Below, piece after piece: positions 8,355 through 17,253 of a stretch of DNA of 64,000 bases (positions are counted from its first letter, which is position 1; each line of letters begins with the position of its first letter). The position numbers and the translations under genes are program-made. The notes beneath the pieces are model-generated. The model was not told the origin of the DNA. It saw only the letters and a list, made by a program, of their open reading frames with translations, and did no database searches. Source of the DNA: Desulfovibrio sp. An276 (GTDB lineage: Bacteria; Desulfobacterota; Desulfovibrionia; Desulfovibrionales; Desulfovibrionaceae). The DNA lies in the NCBI RefSeq assembly GCF_002159665.1, contig NZ_NFJC01000005.1, forward strand, positions 45,565 through 109,564, given 5' to 3'.

Positions 8355-11177
8355 CTACTCCTGGGCTGCCAGTTCGTCCATGACGCCTGCGCAGCGGGGG
8401 CAGAGGTCCGAGTGGGCAGGAATGGTGCCGATTTCCGTGGAGTACATCCAGCAGCGCGGGCACTTGGTCCCCTCTGCCCTGGTCACGGCAATGGCAAGGC
8501 CCGCAACCTGTTCGTCGCGAACAGCTTCAGCGCCTGCCTTGTCCAGAGCCTCGATGTCGAGTCTGGAAACAAGGCAGTATTCGCGCATGTCTGCGCCAAT
8601 CCTCTCAAGGCAGCCCTTGATTTGCTCGTCCACATAGAGGGTCACGTTGGTGTCCAGGGAGTGGCCGATCTTGCCGTCGCGGCGCAAAGGTTCGATGGCA
8701 CGGGTCACAGCACCACGCACATCCTGCAGCACCTTCCAGTCGTTGCGCACATCCTCTGGCAATATCCAGGAGGAGCAATCCACGCTGCGCAGGGCAAAGA
8801 CGGTCTTTTCGTCGCCCTTGAAGGCCGCCGGGAAGTAGGTGTAGATCTCCTCGGCCGTGAAGGAAAGCACAGGGGCGAGTTCGCGCACAAGCAGTTCCAG
8901 AATGTGGAAGAGTGCGGTCACAGCAGACTTGTACTCTTTCGAGGTCTTTGCAGAGCAGTAGATGCGGTCCTTCAGAACGTCGATGCACAGGACAGAGAGG
9001 TCTGTGACGCAGTATTCGTGCAGGATGTGGTAGACCCTGTGGAAGTCGTAGGCAAGGTAGGCCTGCTGCACGCTCTGGTAGATCTGGGCTGCCGTGCTGA
9101 CGCTTGCCCGATCAAGAGGCAGAAGCTCTTCGATGGGCAGAATGTCCTTTTGCTCCAGCTTGTCCACGCAGCCAAGAATGTAGCGGCAGGTGTTGCGGAT
9201 GCGGCGGTAGGCGTCCACAAGGCGGGCAATGATGTCGTCGGACAGACGCACGTCGTCCCTGTACTCCACACTGGAGGCCCACAGGCGAACCACGTCTGCG
9301 CCGTATTTGGCAATAATTTCCTGCGGGGCAATGACGTTGCCCACGGATTTGGACATCTTGAAGCCCTTGCCGTCCACCACATAGCCGTGGGTCAGGACAT
9401 TGCGGTAGGGCGCGCAGCCCTGGGAGCCCAGGGAGACCAGAAGGGAGCTGTGGAACCAGCCGCGGTGCTGATCCGAGCCTTCCAGATAGAGGTCGGCGGG
9501 GAAGGAGAGCTCGTCGCGCTGCTTGAGCACTGCGGACCATGTCGTGCCGGAGTCGAACCAGACATCAAGGATGTCGGTTTCCTTCTTCCAGTGATTGCCT
9601 CCGCAATGGGGGCAGGTGAGGCCTTCGGGCACGATGTCTGCAAGGTCCGCCTCGAACCAGTAGTCGCAGCCTGTGGGATGCTTTGCAAAGCGTTCCGAGA
9701 GGTCCTTCATCCAGGAAGCGTCGTTCCAGGCTTCGCCGCAGTCCTCGCACAGAAGAGCCAGAATGGGCACGCCCCACTGGCGCTGGCGGGAAATGCACCA
9801 GTCCGGACGGGTAGCGATCATGTTGTAGATACGCTCGCGGCCCCAGGAGGGAATCCAGTTCACGTCGTTGTTGATGGCGGAAAGGGCCTTCTCGCGCAGG
9901 TTGTTGGCTTCCATGCTGATGAACCACTGTGTGGTCGCGCGGAAGATGAGGGGATTTTTGCAGCGCCAGCAGTGCGGATAGCTGTGCTCGATCTTGCCTG
10001 AGCCCATGAGGGCGTTCACTTCCTTCAGCTTCTCGATGACCGGCACGTTGGCCTCGAAGACGTTCATGCCTGCAAAGTAGGGAACGGAAGGCAGGAAGCG
10101 GGCAGCGTCGTCCAGGGGAGAGTAGATCTCAAGGCCGTATTTGAGACCCACCTCGTAGTCCTCGGGGCCATGTCCGGGTGCTGTGTGCACGCAGCCTGTA
10201 CCGGCATCCAGGGTAACGTGGCCTCCAAGGACAACAAGGGAGACGCGATCGTAGATGGGATGGGTGGCCTTTAAGCCCTCGAAGGCCTTGCCCTCTGCCT
10301 CGCCGAGAACTGTATAGTTCTCCCAGCCGAATTCCTTCGCGCACTTTTCCAGAAGTTCCCTTGCGACCACATACTGGCAGCCGTCCGCTTCCACAAGGAC
10401 GTAGAAATATTCCGGATTGAGGCACACGCCCATGTTGTCCGGAATAGTCCAGGGGGTGGTAGTCCAGATGATAACGTAGGCGCGGGAAGGATCCGCCTTG
10501 TCGAAAATGCCTTTAAGCTTTTCGTCGTTTAAGGCAAAGCGCACATAGATGGAGTGCGAGGAAACGTCCTTGTACTCCACTTCTGCTTCTGCCAGGGCAG
10601 TGTGGCAATGGCCGCACCAGTAGATGGGCTTTTTGGCACGGATGACGCTGCCGTTTTCAACGAAACGTGCAAGCTCCATGCTCGTGGCGGATTCGAACTC
10701 CGGACGCATGCTCAAATAGGGATTGTCCCAGTCCCCGAAAACGCCCAGTCTGCGGAATTCCTTGCGCTGCACATCGATCCACTTGCTGGCGTATTCGCGG
10801 CAGATTTTGCGCACAACGTGTGCCGGCAGGGTCTTCTTCTTGCCCTTGAGTTCTTCCTCGACCTTGTGTTCGATTGGAAGGCCGTGGCAGTCCCAGCCGG
10901 GAACATAGACAGCGTGGTAGCCCTGCATGTTGCGGGACTTTATGATGATGTCCTTCAAAATCTTGTTCAGGGCATGGCCCATGTGGATGTGGCCGTTTGC
11001 GTAGGGCGGGCCGTCGTGCAAAACGTACTCGCCATTGGGGCAGGGGGCATCGAGCATGGCTCTGTTCGCGTCTATCTTGTCCCAGTGCTCCATCATCTTG
11101 GGTTCCATCTGGACCAGATTGGCACGCATGGGAAACTTCGTGGCAGGAAGATTCAGGGTTTTCTTGTAGTCACTCAT
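8355..11177 (-). CDS. ileS: Isoleucyl-tRNA synthetase
   Basis: A 940-residue class I aminoacyl-tRNA synthetase charging tRNA-Ile. The HIGH signature appears as [11 protein letters not shown] in the context HDGPPYANG, and the KMSKS loop as [11 protein letters not shown]. The editing (CP1) domain includes [12 protein letters not shown]. The C-terminal zinc finger is CPRCWMYS followed by LCPRCAGVM, as in the bacterial zinc-containing type. Start at 11177 ([11 protein letters not shown]) matches the family; the frame extends upstream without coding signal. lspA follows after 6 bp. The 205-bp leader up to hypC shows a small imperfect hairpin near 11222-11245 but no T-box motif. Confidence 0.98.
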   Translation of the reverse strand: MSDYKKTLNLPATKFPMRANLVQMEPKMMEHWDKIDANRAMLDAPCPNGEYVLHDGPPYANGHIHMGHALNKILKDIIIKSRNMQGYHAVYVPGWDCHGLPIEHKVEEELKGKKKTLPAHVVRKICREYASKWIDVQRKEFRRLGVFGDWDNPYLSMRPEFESATSMELARFVENGSVIRAKKPIYWCGHCHTALAEAEVEYKDVSSHSIYVRFALNDEKLKGIFDKADPSRAYVIIWTTTPWTIPDNMGVCLNPEYFYVLVEADGCQYVVARELLEKCAKEFGWENYTVLGEAEGKAFEGLKATHPIYDRVSLVVLGGHVTLDAGTGCVHTAPGHGPEDYEVGLKYGLEIYSPLDDAARFLPSVPYFAGMNVFEANVPVIEKLKEVNALMGSGKIEHSYPHCWRCKNPLIFRATTQWFISMEANNLREKALSAINNDVNWIPSWGRERIYNMIATRPDWCISRQRQWGVPILALLCEDCGEAWNDASWMKDLSERFAKHPTGCDYWFEADLADIVPEGLTCPHCGGNHWKKETDILDVWFDSGTTWSAVLKQRDELSFPADLYLEGSDQHRGWFHSSLLVSLGSQGCAPYRNVLTHGYVVDGKGFKMSKSVGNVIAPQEIIAKYGADVVRLWASSVEYRDDVRLSDDIIARLVDAYRRIRNTCRYILGCVDKLEQKDILPIEELLPLDRASVSTAAQIYQSVQQAYLAYDFHRVYHILHEYCVTDLSVLCIDVLKDRIYCSAKTSKEYKSAVTALFHILELLVRELAPVLSFTAEEIYTYFPAAFKGDEKTVFALRSVDCSSWILPEDVRNDWKVLQDVRGAVTRAIEPLRRDGKIGHSLDTNVTLYVDEQIKGCLERIGADMREYCLVSRLDIEALDKAGAEAVRDEQVAGLAIAVTRAEGTKCPRCWMYSTEIGTIPAHSDLCPRCAGVMDELAAQE

Positions 11178-11382
11178 TTGTCGCACTCGTGGTTCGGCAC
11201 TCTGATTGAGAGAATTGGCAGTCTCGGGCGATACGGGGTATCCCGATTTTGGTGCATTGAGATGTGGGTTCTTCCCCTGTGCGCTTTTAAAAAAAGCGTG
11301 AATGTGAAGGGAAGACAGGGAAAGGCAAAAATTTACGGTGCAATTGGGGGTAAAGTCAAATGCCCGAACGCCCAAAATCGGG

Positions 11383-11631
11383 CTAGAGCTGGCCGTCCCT
11401 TTCCAGGGCAGTGGCAAATTCCCTCAAGGCAGCAAGACTTTCTTCCGCTTCCTTGGGGTCAAGCTTCTTCATGGCAAAGCCCGCGTGCACTATGAGATAG
11501 TCCCCCACCTTTGATGGCTCAGGCAGGAGCATCTCCGAGGCTGTGAGCAGGGTTGGGCCATTGCCCACACGCACCTTCAGCATGCTGTTTTCAAGTTTTT
11601 CCACAACCTTTGCGGGTATGGCAAGACACAT
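11383..11631 (-). CDS. hypC: Hydrogenase maturation chaperone HypC/HupF
   Basis: An 82-residue protein beginning [12 protein letters not shown], the invariant HypC N-terminus; Cys2 is the residue that carries the Fe(CN)2CO precursor and contacts the large hydrogenase subunit. Later blocks [12 protein letters not shown] and [10 protein letters not shown] are also typical. It acts in the cytoplasm in [NiFe] hydrogenase assembly with HypD and HypE. No other hyp gene or hydrogenase structural gene is in the window, so it is a stand-alone copy. It lies 150 bp downstream of nhcD in the same direction, separated from it by two strong hairpins, so co-transcription is possible but not certain. Confidence 0.95.
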   Translation of the reverse strand: MCLAIPAKVVEKLENSMLKVRVGNGPTLLTASEMLLPEPSKVGDYLIVHAGFAMKKLDPKEAEESLAALREFATALERDGQL

Positions 11632-11689
11632 GTTCCACTCCGTAGCCCGTGTTCATGGCACGGGAATTTGTCTCTGCCCTCAAGACAAA

Positions 11690-11723
11690 GCAGAGCAAAA
11701 AGGAAAAAACCTTTTTGCTCTGC
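11690..11723 (-). terminator. Perfect 14-bp hairpin between nhcD and hypC
   Basis: GCAGAGCAAAAAGG (11690-11703) and CCTTTTTGCTCTGC (11710-11723) pair perfectly around a 6-nt loop. It follows the nhc operon on the minus strand. The T-tract is inside the stem rather than behind it, so it may be an RNA-stability or processing element as much as a terminator. Confidence 0.6.
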
Positions 11724-11743
11724 ATCCATGAGGTGTTGTGCCA

Positions 11744-11768
11744 CCCATCCCCCCTCAAGGGGGATGGG
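11744..11768 (-). terminator. GC-rich hairpin directly after nhcD
   Basis: CCCATCCCCC (11744-11753) pairs with GGGGGATGGG (11759-11768) around a 5-nt loop, 15 bp after the nhcD stop. It has no U-tract. Together with the next hairpin it would protect the 3' end of nhcABCD mRNA or reduce read-through into hypC. Confidence 0.55.
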
Positions 11769-11783
11769 GGATATGCACTATTT

Positions 11784-11978
11784 CTAGGCCTTCTTATCCT
11801 TCTTGCAGCAGCACAACTTAGATTTGACCCAATCAACTATCTTCAGGACGTCCTTGTCCTTGGTGGGATAGATGATGGTGTTCCAGATGAGAGCGAAGGT
11901 GGGCAGGATAAGAATAATGGATATGTATGCCCAGTTCTTGGAATAGATGAAGTACTGGTAAAAGGTATCAAATTCCAT
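11784..11978 (-). CDS. nhcD: Small membrane subunit of the nine-heme cytochrome complex (NhcD/HmcD-like)
   Basis: A 64-residue protein with one transmembrane helix (WAYISIILILPTFALIWNTI) and a basic, cysteine-rich tail (KSKLCCCKKDKKA). Size, single helix and position as the last gene after the NrfD-like subunit match HmcD/NhcD, an accessory subunit of unknown role. It starts 18 bp after the nhcC stop and has GGAGACAACC before its ATG. The run of three cysteines in the cytoplasmic tail is unusual and could be a metal or lipid attachment site; that is a guess. Confidence 0.75.
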   Translation of the reverse strand: MEFDTFYQYFIYSKNWAYISIILILPTFALIWNTIIYPTKDKDVLKIVDWVKSKLCCCKKDKKA

Positions 11979-11996
11979 GGTTGTCTCCTGCCGGCT

Positions 11997-13208
11997 CTAG
12001 TGGTCTTCCTTGAAATCGGGATGCTCGTACAGGATAGGCATATGGTAGCAGATGAACCTGTAGGCCGTGACAATCATGGTCACGACGAACACGGACACCA
12101 TGATTTCGGAAAGACTGGGGAAGTAGCGCTCGGCTGCGGGCAGCTGGTAGTTGTAGGCAATCATGCTGATCGTCCAGCGGTTCAGCACGATACCGCAAAC
12201 AGCCATTGCGGAAGCAGCGCGGCACAGAGGCACGTTCAGATCACGCGAACCCTTTGCATAGAGAATGGCAGGGGTCAGCACGAAGCCGAACATTTCAACC
12301 AGCCACCAGGCGCCGTAGGACGAGAAGAGGTAGGGGGCATTGCCATGAACCAGCATGTCCACAAAGCGCATGATGAAGTAGGAGCACAGGATGAAGGCTG
12401 CGGCCTTGGAGAAGCTCAGGGTTACGCCGTCTGCCTGGCTCAAGTGCTTCTTGTCCATGTAGGCATGCATGCCAGCGTGGGAGAGCATGCCTTCGAAAAC
12501 CACCATGGATGCGCCGGCAATCATGGAGGACACGAAGAAGAACATGGGCAGGAAGGGGCTGTACCACAGAGGATGCAGCTTTCCGGGAGCGATGAGGTAG
12601 AGGGAACCGAGCGAGGACTGGTGCAGGGTGGAAAGGCAGACGCCCATGATGGTGAGCAGGATGCCGATCTTTTCAATCCAGTGCCTGTAGGTGAGCAGGA
12701 AGGGGAACTTCTTGCTCAGCCATTCTGCCGGGGCCACCGAGAACTCAAGGAAAAGAACGGTCAGATACGTTGCAACGCACAGGCCGACTTCGAAGAGCAC
12801 GGAGGTGGTGCCGGGGAAGAAGAACATGTAGGGCAGACGCAGCGGATGGCCGAGGTCATACAGAAGGGCCACAACCACGAAGAGGTAGCCGAGGAAGGCG
12901 GTGAGCACTGCCGGGCGAGCCGCGGAGTGGAAGTGTTTCATGCCCATGACGTAGCAGGCAACCGTGGTAAAGTAGCCGCCTGCGGCCAGGCACACGCCGC
13001 ACAGAAGGTCAAAGCCGATCCAGATGCCCCAAGGCTGGTTGTCGTCAAGGTTGGAGACGGAACCAATGCCCTGCGTGAAGCGCACGATGGTCACGACCAG
13101 ACCGATTGCGAGCAGAATCCAGGTGATGATGTTGCCCGGGGTCGGCCTGAGCATCGGCCCCATGTTGAACATCTTGTCCTTGGTCGGGATGACGATTTTG
13201 GTTTCCAT
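11997..13208 (-). CDS. nhcC: NrfD/PsrC-family integral membrane subunit (NhcC)
   Basis: A 403-residue polytopic protein with about ten transmembrane helices, belonging to the NrfD/HmcC/PsrC family that binds quinone and links periplasmic redox modules to the membrane. Typical segments are PTPGNIITWILLAIGLVV at the N-terminus, PWGIWIGFDLLCGVCLAAGG, and LSTLHQSSLGSLYLIAPGKLHP (the H-Q-SSLG block). Start is set at ATG 13206-13208 because GGAGG lies 11 bases upstream inside the end of nhcB and the N-terminal METKIVIPTKDK matches HmcC; the frame runs six codons further upstream into nhcB. It starts one base after the nhcB stop, so the genes are probably translationally coupled. Confidence 0.9.
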   Translation of the reverse strand: METKIVIPTKDKMFNMGPMLRPTPGNIITWILLAIGLVVTIVRFTQGIGSVSNLDDNQPWGIWIGFDLLCGVCLAAGGYFTTVACYVMGMKHFHSAARPAVLTAFLGYLFVVVALLYDLGHPLRLPYMFFFPGTTSVLFEVGLCVATYLTVLFLEFSVAPAEWLSKKFPFLLTYRHWIEKIGILLTIMGVCLSTLHQSSLGSLYLIAPGKLHPLWYSPFLPMFFFVSSMIAGASMVVFEGMLSHAGMHAYMDKKHLSQADGVTLSFSKAAAFILCSYFIMRFVDMLVHGNAPYLFSSYGAWWLVEMFGFVLTPAILYAKGSRDLNVPLCRAASAMAVCGIVLNRWTISMIAYNYQLPAAERYFPSLSEIMVSVFVVTMIVTAYRFICYHMPILYEHPDFKEDH

Positions 13209-13209
13209 T

Positions 13210-14295
13210 CTACTTGTCCTCCCCACGTGCGGCAGCCTGCTCGTCCAGGGCCTTGTTCATGGCTTCGCGAGCCTTTTCGGCCGCTTCCTTGCCCTGTTCC
13301 CTTTCGATGAGCTCGACTGCGCAGTCGACCGTCTTCTGGCGCTCTTCCGCAACAGCCTGCTGCCTGTTGGCCTTCTCGATGGCCTCGCGGCGCTTGGTCA
13401 TGCCGTAGGCGCCACCAAAGATGACAGGCCAGAAGGAAATAATCATGGGCACTGTACCCAGGGCACCGTAGGTGAGCTCGCCCATGGGCTGGGTGCCAAG
13501 ATGGGTGTCAAGGCCGACCTTGGACATGAGGGGAGCTGCGGCGGAAGCGTTGCCAGTGGGAATCTGTTCTGCTCCCTTGGGTTTGGGTACGATGACCATC
13601 CAGGCTGTGCCGCCGGCATCGTGTTCGCCGTAGATGTAGTCCACGTACTTGTCGGGATCCTTCTCGATGCGCTTGCGGGCAATCTTGATGAGATCCTTGC
13701 GGCGGCCGAAGGTGAGGGCGCCCATGGGGCAGGCCTCGACGCAGCCGGGAAGCTTGCCTTCCTTCAGGCGATCCTCGCAGAAGGTGCACTTCTTGATCAG
13801 CGGATCAAAGGCTTCCTCGTACTCGAAGGTGGGAATATAGAACGGACAGGCGACCATGCAGTAGCGGCAGCCGACGCACTGGGAACCCTCGTAGTGGACG
13901 GAGCCGTCGGGGTTCTTCACATAGCATTTGGTGAAGCAGGCGCTGGCGCAGGCCGGATCGTTGCAGTGGAAGCACTGTATCTTGCGGAAGACAAAGTCGT
14001 TGTTGCCGAGATCGTAGCGGTTCACGACTGTCCAGGCAGTGGGGGTGGTGCGGCGTTTGGTGAAGGTCACGCTGTGATCTTCGAAGGGCACTGCAGGAGC
14101 GGGCAGATTGTTGACCGCGTTGCAGCCCTTTTCGCACTGACGGCAGCCTATGCAGCGGGACACGTCATGCAGGACACCGTAGCCATTGTCGTAATAGGGG
14201 AAGGTGTGGGTGCTGGCCTTGGCCACCTTGGCGGTACCGAGGGCCGAGACAACGCCGGCAGTTCCCATAAAGGTAAGAAACTTTCTGCGATTCAT
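13210..14295 (-). CDS. nhcB: Periplasmic four-cluster ferredoxin subunit (NhcB/HmcB), Tat-exported
   Basis: A 361-residue iron-sulfur protein. The N-terminus MNRRKFLTFMGTAGVVSALG is a twin-arginine signal, and the end is a hydrophobic segment (VPMIISFWPVIFGGAYGM) that would anchor it. Cysteine blocks for four [4Fe-4S] clusters are visible: CIGCRQCEKGCNAV, CFHCNDPACASACF, CVGCRYCMVACPF, and CTFCEDRLKEGKLPGCVEACP. It should carry electrons between the nine-heme cytochrome and NhcC. It is preceded by nhcA (9-bp gap) and followed directly by nhcC. The family also contains HmcB and DsrO; the neighbouring nine-heme gene decides for Nhc. A C-terminal Ala/Glu-rich helix (residues ~315-361) extends beyond the membrane segment. 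Confidence 0.9.
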   Translation of the reverse strand: MNRRKFLTFMGTAGVVSALGTAKVAKASTHTFPYYDNGYGVLHDVSRCIGCRQCEKGCNAVNNLPAPAVPFEDHSVTFTKRRTTPTAWTVVNRYDLGNNDFVFRKIQCFHCNDPACASACFTKCYVKNPDGSVHYEGSQCVGCRYCMVACPFYIPTFEYEEAFDPLIKKCTFCEDRLKEGKLPGCVEACPMGALTFGRRKDLIKIARKRIEKDPDKYVDYIYGEHDAGGTAWMVIVPKPKGAEQIPTGNASAAAPLMSKVGLDTHLGTQPMGELTYGALGTVPMIISFWPVIFGGAYGMTKRREAIEKANRQQAVAEERQKTVDCAVELIEREQGKEAAEKAREAMNKALDEQAAARGEDK

Positions 14296-14304
14296 TGAAC
14301 CCTC

Positions 14305-15273
14305 CTACTCGGCCGGCACAGCCTTGTGGCAGGCAACACAGTCTGTTGCCACGGGCCTTGCCACGTTCATGCCGTTGTGGCAGCCGATGCAGTTCAAGTG
14401 GTATGCGGCCTTCAGAGTAGGACGATCGGGGTTGGCCGGATCGATGGTCTTTGAATGGCAGCTGCCGCACTTCGGAGGCTGCATGGAGAGCGGGCTGTAA
14501 TGATGGCAGGTAGCGCAGATAACTTCGGGCTGATAGTGGAAGGCGTCTGCAAGCTTGTCGTCCTTGATGCCTTCGACGAGGCTGGCGACATGGCGGCGGT
14601 GGGCGAACAGATGGGGCTTGTACTCGTCGGCCAGGGCGTCAATGGTGACCTTGGTGGGAGCAAAGTAGCCTACCTTCTCGTTGGCCTTCTTGTCGGTCAC
14701 GACCTTGGTGGCGATTTCCAGATTCTCTTCCTCGCTCATGGCGCCGGAGGTACCCTTTGCGAGCTGTTCGGGTGTCACTTCAGCGTAGTGGCACACTGCG
14801 CACCACTTGTCGTCCTTCTTGGGCGTCACGATGCTGTGGCATCCGGCGCACTCGGCCTTGCTCTTGTAGTACTGCTCGTGGCAGCTGACACAGCTGACGG
14901 GCGTCTTGCCGTTGGCCCTGGGAGCGATGTTCGTGGCATGCATGGCGCGTTCAAGCGTGATGCCCTTGCCCTCGGGGCTGCCGGTGAGCGTGTGGCAGTC
15001 CGAACAGGACTGCGGATCGCCGGTGTGGTGACAGGTTGTGCAGTCTTCGACTGCCTTTTCGTGGACGAGATGGTTGAACACGGCAGGTTTCATGCTGCCG
15101 ACGATAGCCTTTCCATCTCCTGTGACGGGAAACATGACCAGAGCTGAGGGTGCGCCGCTGTCTGTTTCCTCGAGTTCAGCTGCAATCGCAGCGCCCGTAC
15201 ACCAGGCGAACAGACAGAAGGTACACGCTGCAGCCTTGAGAGTCTGCGTAAGCAGTGCCTTACCATTCCTCAT
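14305..15273 (-). CDS. nhcA: Nine-heme cytochrome c (NhcA)
   Basis: A 322-residue periplasmic multiheme cytochrome with a Sec signal (MRNGKALLTQTLKAAACTF.., cleavage near AAIA). Exactly nine CxxCH motifs can be counted: CTTCH, CSDCH, CVSCH, CAGCH, CAVCH, CATCH, CGSCH, CIGCH, CVACH. Nine hemes in about 300 residues, plus the following FeS, NrfD-like and small subunits, match the nhcABCD operon described in Desulfovibrio desulfuricans, where the nine-heme cytochrome takes electrons from hydrogenase via cytochrome c3. HmcA (16 hemes) and QrcA (6 hemes) are excluded by the count. nhcB follows after 9 bp with GGAGGGTTCA as its Shine-Dalgarno. Confidence 0.95.
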   Translation of the reverse strand: MRNGKALLTQTLKAAACTFCLFAWCTGAAIAAELEETDSGAPSALVMFPVTGDGKAIVGSMKPAVFNHLVHEKAVEDCTTCHHTGDPQSCSDCHTLTGSPEGKGITLERAMHATNIAPRANGKTPVSCVSCHEQYYKSKAECAGCHSIVTPKKDDKWCAVCHYAEVTPEQLAKGTSGAMSEEENLEIATKVVTDKKANEKVGYFAPTKVTIDALADEYKPHLFAHRRHVASLVEGIKDDKLADAFHYQPEVICATCHHYSPLSMQPPKCGSCHSKTIDPANPDRPTLKAAYHLNCIGCHNGMNVARPVATDCVACHKAVPAE

Positions 15274-15803
15274 AAGAACATCCTTTGTATGCTAAACATC
15301 CCATACGACGGACCGCACACCGGTCCACCACCCTCACAGGGCGGTCGCATACTCCTCTTCTCACAGTAGACAAGAAGTGCCTAGAGGTCAAGGCAGGCCG
15401 GAAAGACAGCTCCATTCCTTTTACCATCCAAGTACCCTGTATCTCACTGTTTACAGGGGAATTTGCTCCCTTGTGCAAAAAAACGCAAATTCTGGCCAAG
15501 GCCGGGGAAGCGTGCACACGGGAAGGCAAAACTACTGCAAAAATACGCTTCGCACAAGGCTCGCCAAAAAACGGGCTCATTCATTTCCCTGAAAGTGTAT
15601 TGTCTTGCTTTGTTATTTAACTGCACTTTTGCCAGCATATCAGGCGCAAAGCAGCCAAAGTACGAAAACGGCAGACAAAACTCCTTGGCTGCCAGGCCAT
15701 GTGCATCCCTGGCTCCAGGGCCGCCTGCCCTGCACCTTAAAGGAAGAAAGTGCTTGTCAGGGAGCCCAAAAGAGGTCACAAGCTTTTGCCTGGAGGAGAT
15801 CCT
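15274..15803. promoter_or_regulatory. Divergent control region between nhcA and the TSUP gene
   Basis: About 530 bp with no recognised gene. Close to nhcA are two stacked inverted repeats: GGACCG/CGGTCC (15310-15326) and ACCaCCCT/AGGGcGGT (15327-15345), at positions suited to an operator or 5'-UTR structure for nhcABCD. The rest (15400-15790) shows only short open frames without a ribosome-binding site. Confidence 0.4.
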
Positions 15804-16565
15804 ATGTTTACCGCAACTCTGGGAACAGTTCTTTTTTGCTCGCTTGCGGCCCTTGTAGCCGGCTTCATAGACAGCATAGCCGGCGGCGGAGGGCTCATCA
15901 CCCTGCCCGCCCTGCTTCTGGCGGGCCTTCCCCCGCATCTGGCCCTTGGCACCAACAAGATGCAGTCGTCCATGGGAACGGCAGTAGCGCTCATAAGCTT
16001 TGCCAACAGCCATCTTGTGCTCTGGCGCGTTGCCCTGATGGGCCTGCCCTTTTCCCTCATTGGCTCCGGCATTGGCTCGAACCTCGCCCTCTATCTCGAC
16101 GAGAAGCTTTTGGGCACCATCCTCATAGTGCTCCTACCCATAGCCATGGTCTGTACAATCGTGCCCAAGAAGGAGCGAAAGGATGCAAACGTGAGCCGGG
16201 GCTCCCACATCCTGGTTCCCCTGGTCTGCCTTGCCATAGGCACCTACGACGGCTTTTTCGGACCCGGCACAGGGAGCTTTCTCATCCTGGCCTTCCACTG
16301 GATTGTGGGTCTTGGGCTTGTGCAGGCGTCCGCCTCCGTGAAGGTGCTGAACCTCGCCTCCAACGTGGGGGCACTTTGCATCTTCTTGTGGAGCGGACAG
16401 ATAGTCTGGGCCATAGCCCTTCCCATGGTGGTGGCAAGCATTGTGGGCAACTGGCTTGGCAGCAGGACAGCTGTGCGCCTGGGTGCAAGGGCTGTGCGCA
16501 TCTTCCTTACCGTGAGCCTTGGCCTTCTCATGGTGACCCTGATTGTCCGCACCCTGAACGGCTGA
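15804..16565 (+). CDS. TauE/SafE (TSUP) family anion exporter
   Basis: A 253-residue inner-membrane protein of the sulfite exporter TauE/SafE family, proposed to move sulfite, sulfonates or related anions. The two family repeats are visible: GFIDSIAGGGGLITLPALLL near residue 20 and the matching YDGFFGPGTGSFLILAF near residue 150. About eight hydrophobic helices are present. The start at 15804 has GGAGGAGATCCT directly upstream; the frame is open 54 bp earlier but lacks a ribosome site. The substrate is unknown. In a sulfate reducer, sulfite or a sulfonate is plausible but inferred only. Confidence 0.88.
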   Translation: MFTATLGTVLFCSLAALVAGFIDSIAGGGGLITLPALLLAGLPPHLALGTNKMQSSMGTAVALISFANSHLVLWRVALMGLPFSLIGSGIGSNLALYLDEKLLGTILIVLLPIAMVCTIVPKKERKDANVSRGSHILVPLVCLAIGTYDGFFGPGTGSFLILAFHWIVGLGLVQASASVKVLNLASNVGALCIFLWSGQIVWAIALPMVVASIVGNWLGSRTAVRLGARAVRIFLTVSLGLLMVTLIVRTLNG

Positions 16566-16589
16566 CATTGTGTCCGTATCTGTCCCGGG

Positions 16590-17219
16590 CTAGGGAATGG
16601 GCCTGTACACCTCATTGGCAAGGTCATATTCGAAAAGCTCGCCCTCGCGCAGGGAATAGAGCCAGGCGTGTATGGTAAGCCTCCCTTCCCCGAGCCCCCT
16701 GGCAACCCAGGGGTAGGCTTCGAGGTTTTTCAGGGAATAGACGGGCGCCAGGCGCTCGCACTCCCTTGCAAGCTCTTCTTCCTTGGCATTGGGATGAAGC
16801 TCTCTTGCCCTGGCAAGCACGGGTTCCGCAACCCGTATCCAGTCTTCCAGGGGGGTATCGGCAACACCCTTCACAAGGCCCGAGATGCCGCCACAGGCAG
16901 TGTGCCCAAGGACAATGAGGTCGCGCACCTTGAGAGAATCCACAGCGTAACAGGTGGCAGCGCGGATGCAGGCGCCAACTGGAGAGTCCAGAGGCGGGAC
17001 CAGGGCTGCTATGGCCCTGTGCACGAAAAGATCGCCAGGATGGCAGGAAAAGAGCAGGGCAGGGTCCGTGCGCGAATCGCAGCAGGAGAGCATCATGGCG
17101 CCTGGGCTCTGCCTTTGGAAAAGTTCGCGCATCTTATCGGGGTACCTTTCGCAATAGTCCCTGTGATAGCTCGGGAAAGCGTTTGCAAGCCTTGTGCAGG
17201 GCCGTACATCCCTGTTCAT
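16590..17219 (-). CDS. Beta-class carbonic anhydrase
   Basis: A 209-residue cytoplasmic zinc enzyme interconverting CO2 and bicarbonate. Zinc ligands are Cys46 with the Asp48-Arg50 dyad (SCCDSRTDP), His106 and Cys109 (LGHTACGG). The C-terminal block IHAWLYSLREGELFEYD is the usual beta-CA ending. The family normally reads C-S-D-S-R; here the second position is Cys. It starts with AAGGAG upstream and stands between the convergent TSUP gene and miaA, which lies 34 bp upstream in the same direction, so it may be the last gene of the coaD-miaA group. Confidence 0.92.
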   Translation of the reverse strand: MNRDVRPCTRLANAFPSYHRDYCERYPDKMRELFQRQSPGAMMLSCCDSRTDPALLFSCHPGDLFVHRAIAALVPPLDSPVGACIRAATCYAVDSLKVRDLIVLGHTACGGISGLVKGVADTPLEDWIRVAEPVLARARELHPNAKEEELARECERLAPVYSLKNLEAYPWVARGLGEGRLTIHAWLYSLREGELFEYDLANEVYRPIP

Positions 17220-17253
17220 TCCGCTGTTCTCCTTTTCTTCATGTTACCGTCTT

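Noticed and set aside
7617..10001. 794-residue plus-strand frame opposite ileS, lspA and the PLDc_N gene
   Set aside because: Three recognised genes are encoded on the other strand; the plus frame has no domain or ribosome site.
11178..11382. T-box leader before ileS
   Set aside because: No T-box core sequence or specifier loop could be recognised; only a weak imperfect hairpin.
11649..14298. Long plus-strand frames opposite nhcB-nhcD
   Set aside because: His/Gly/Glu-rich shadows of membrane and FeS genes; no motif recognised.
14305..15273. Identification as Hmc or Qrc complex
   Set aside because: The cytochrome has nine heme motifs, not sixteen (HmcA) or six (QrcA), and no molybdopterin-type subunit is present.
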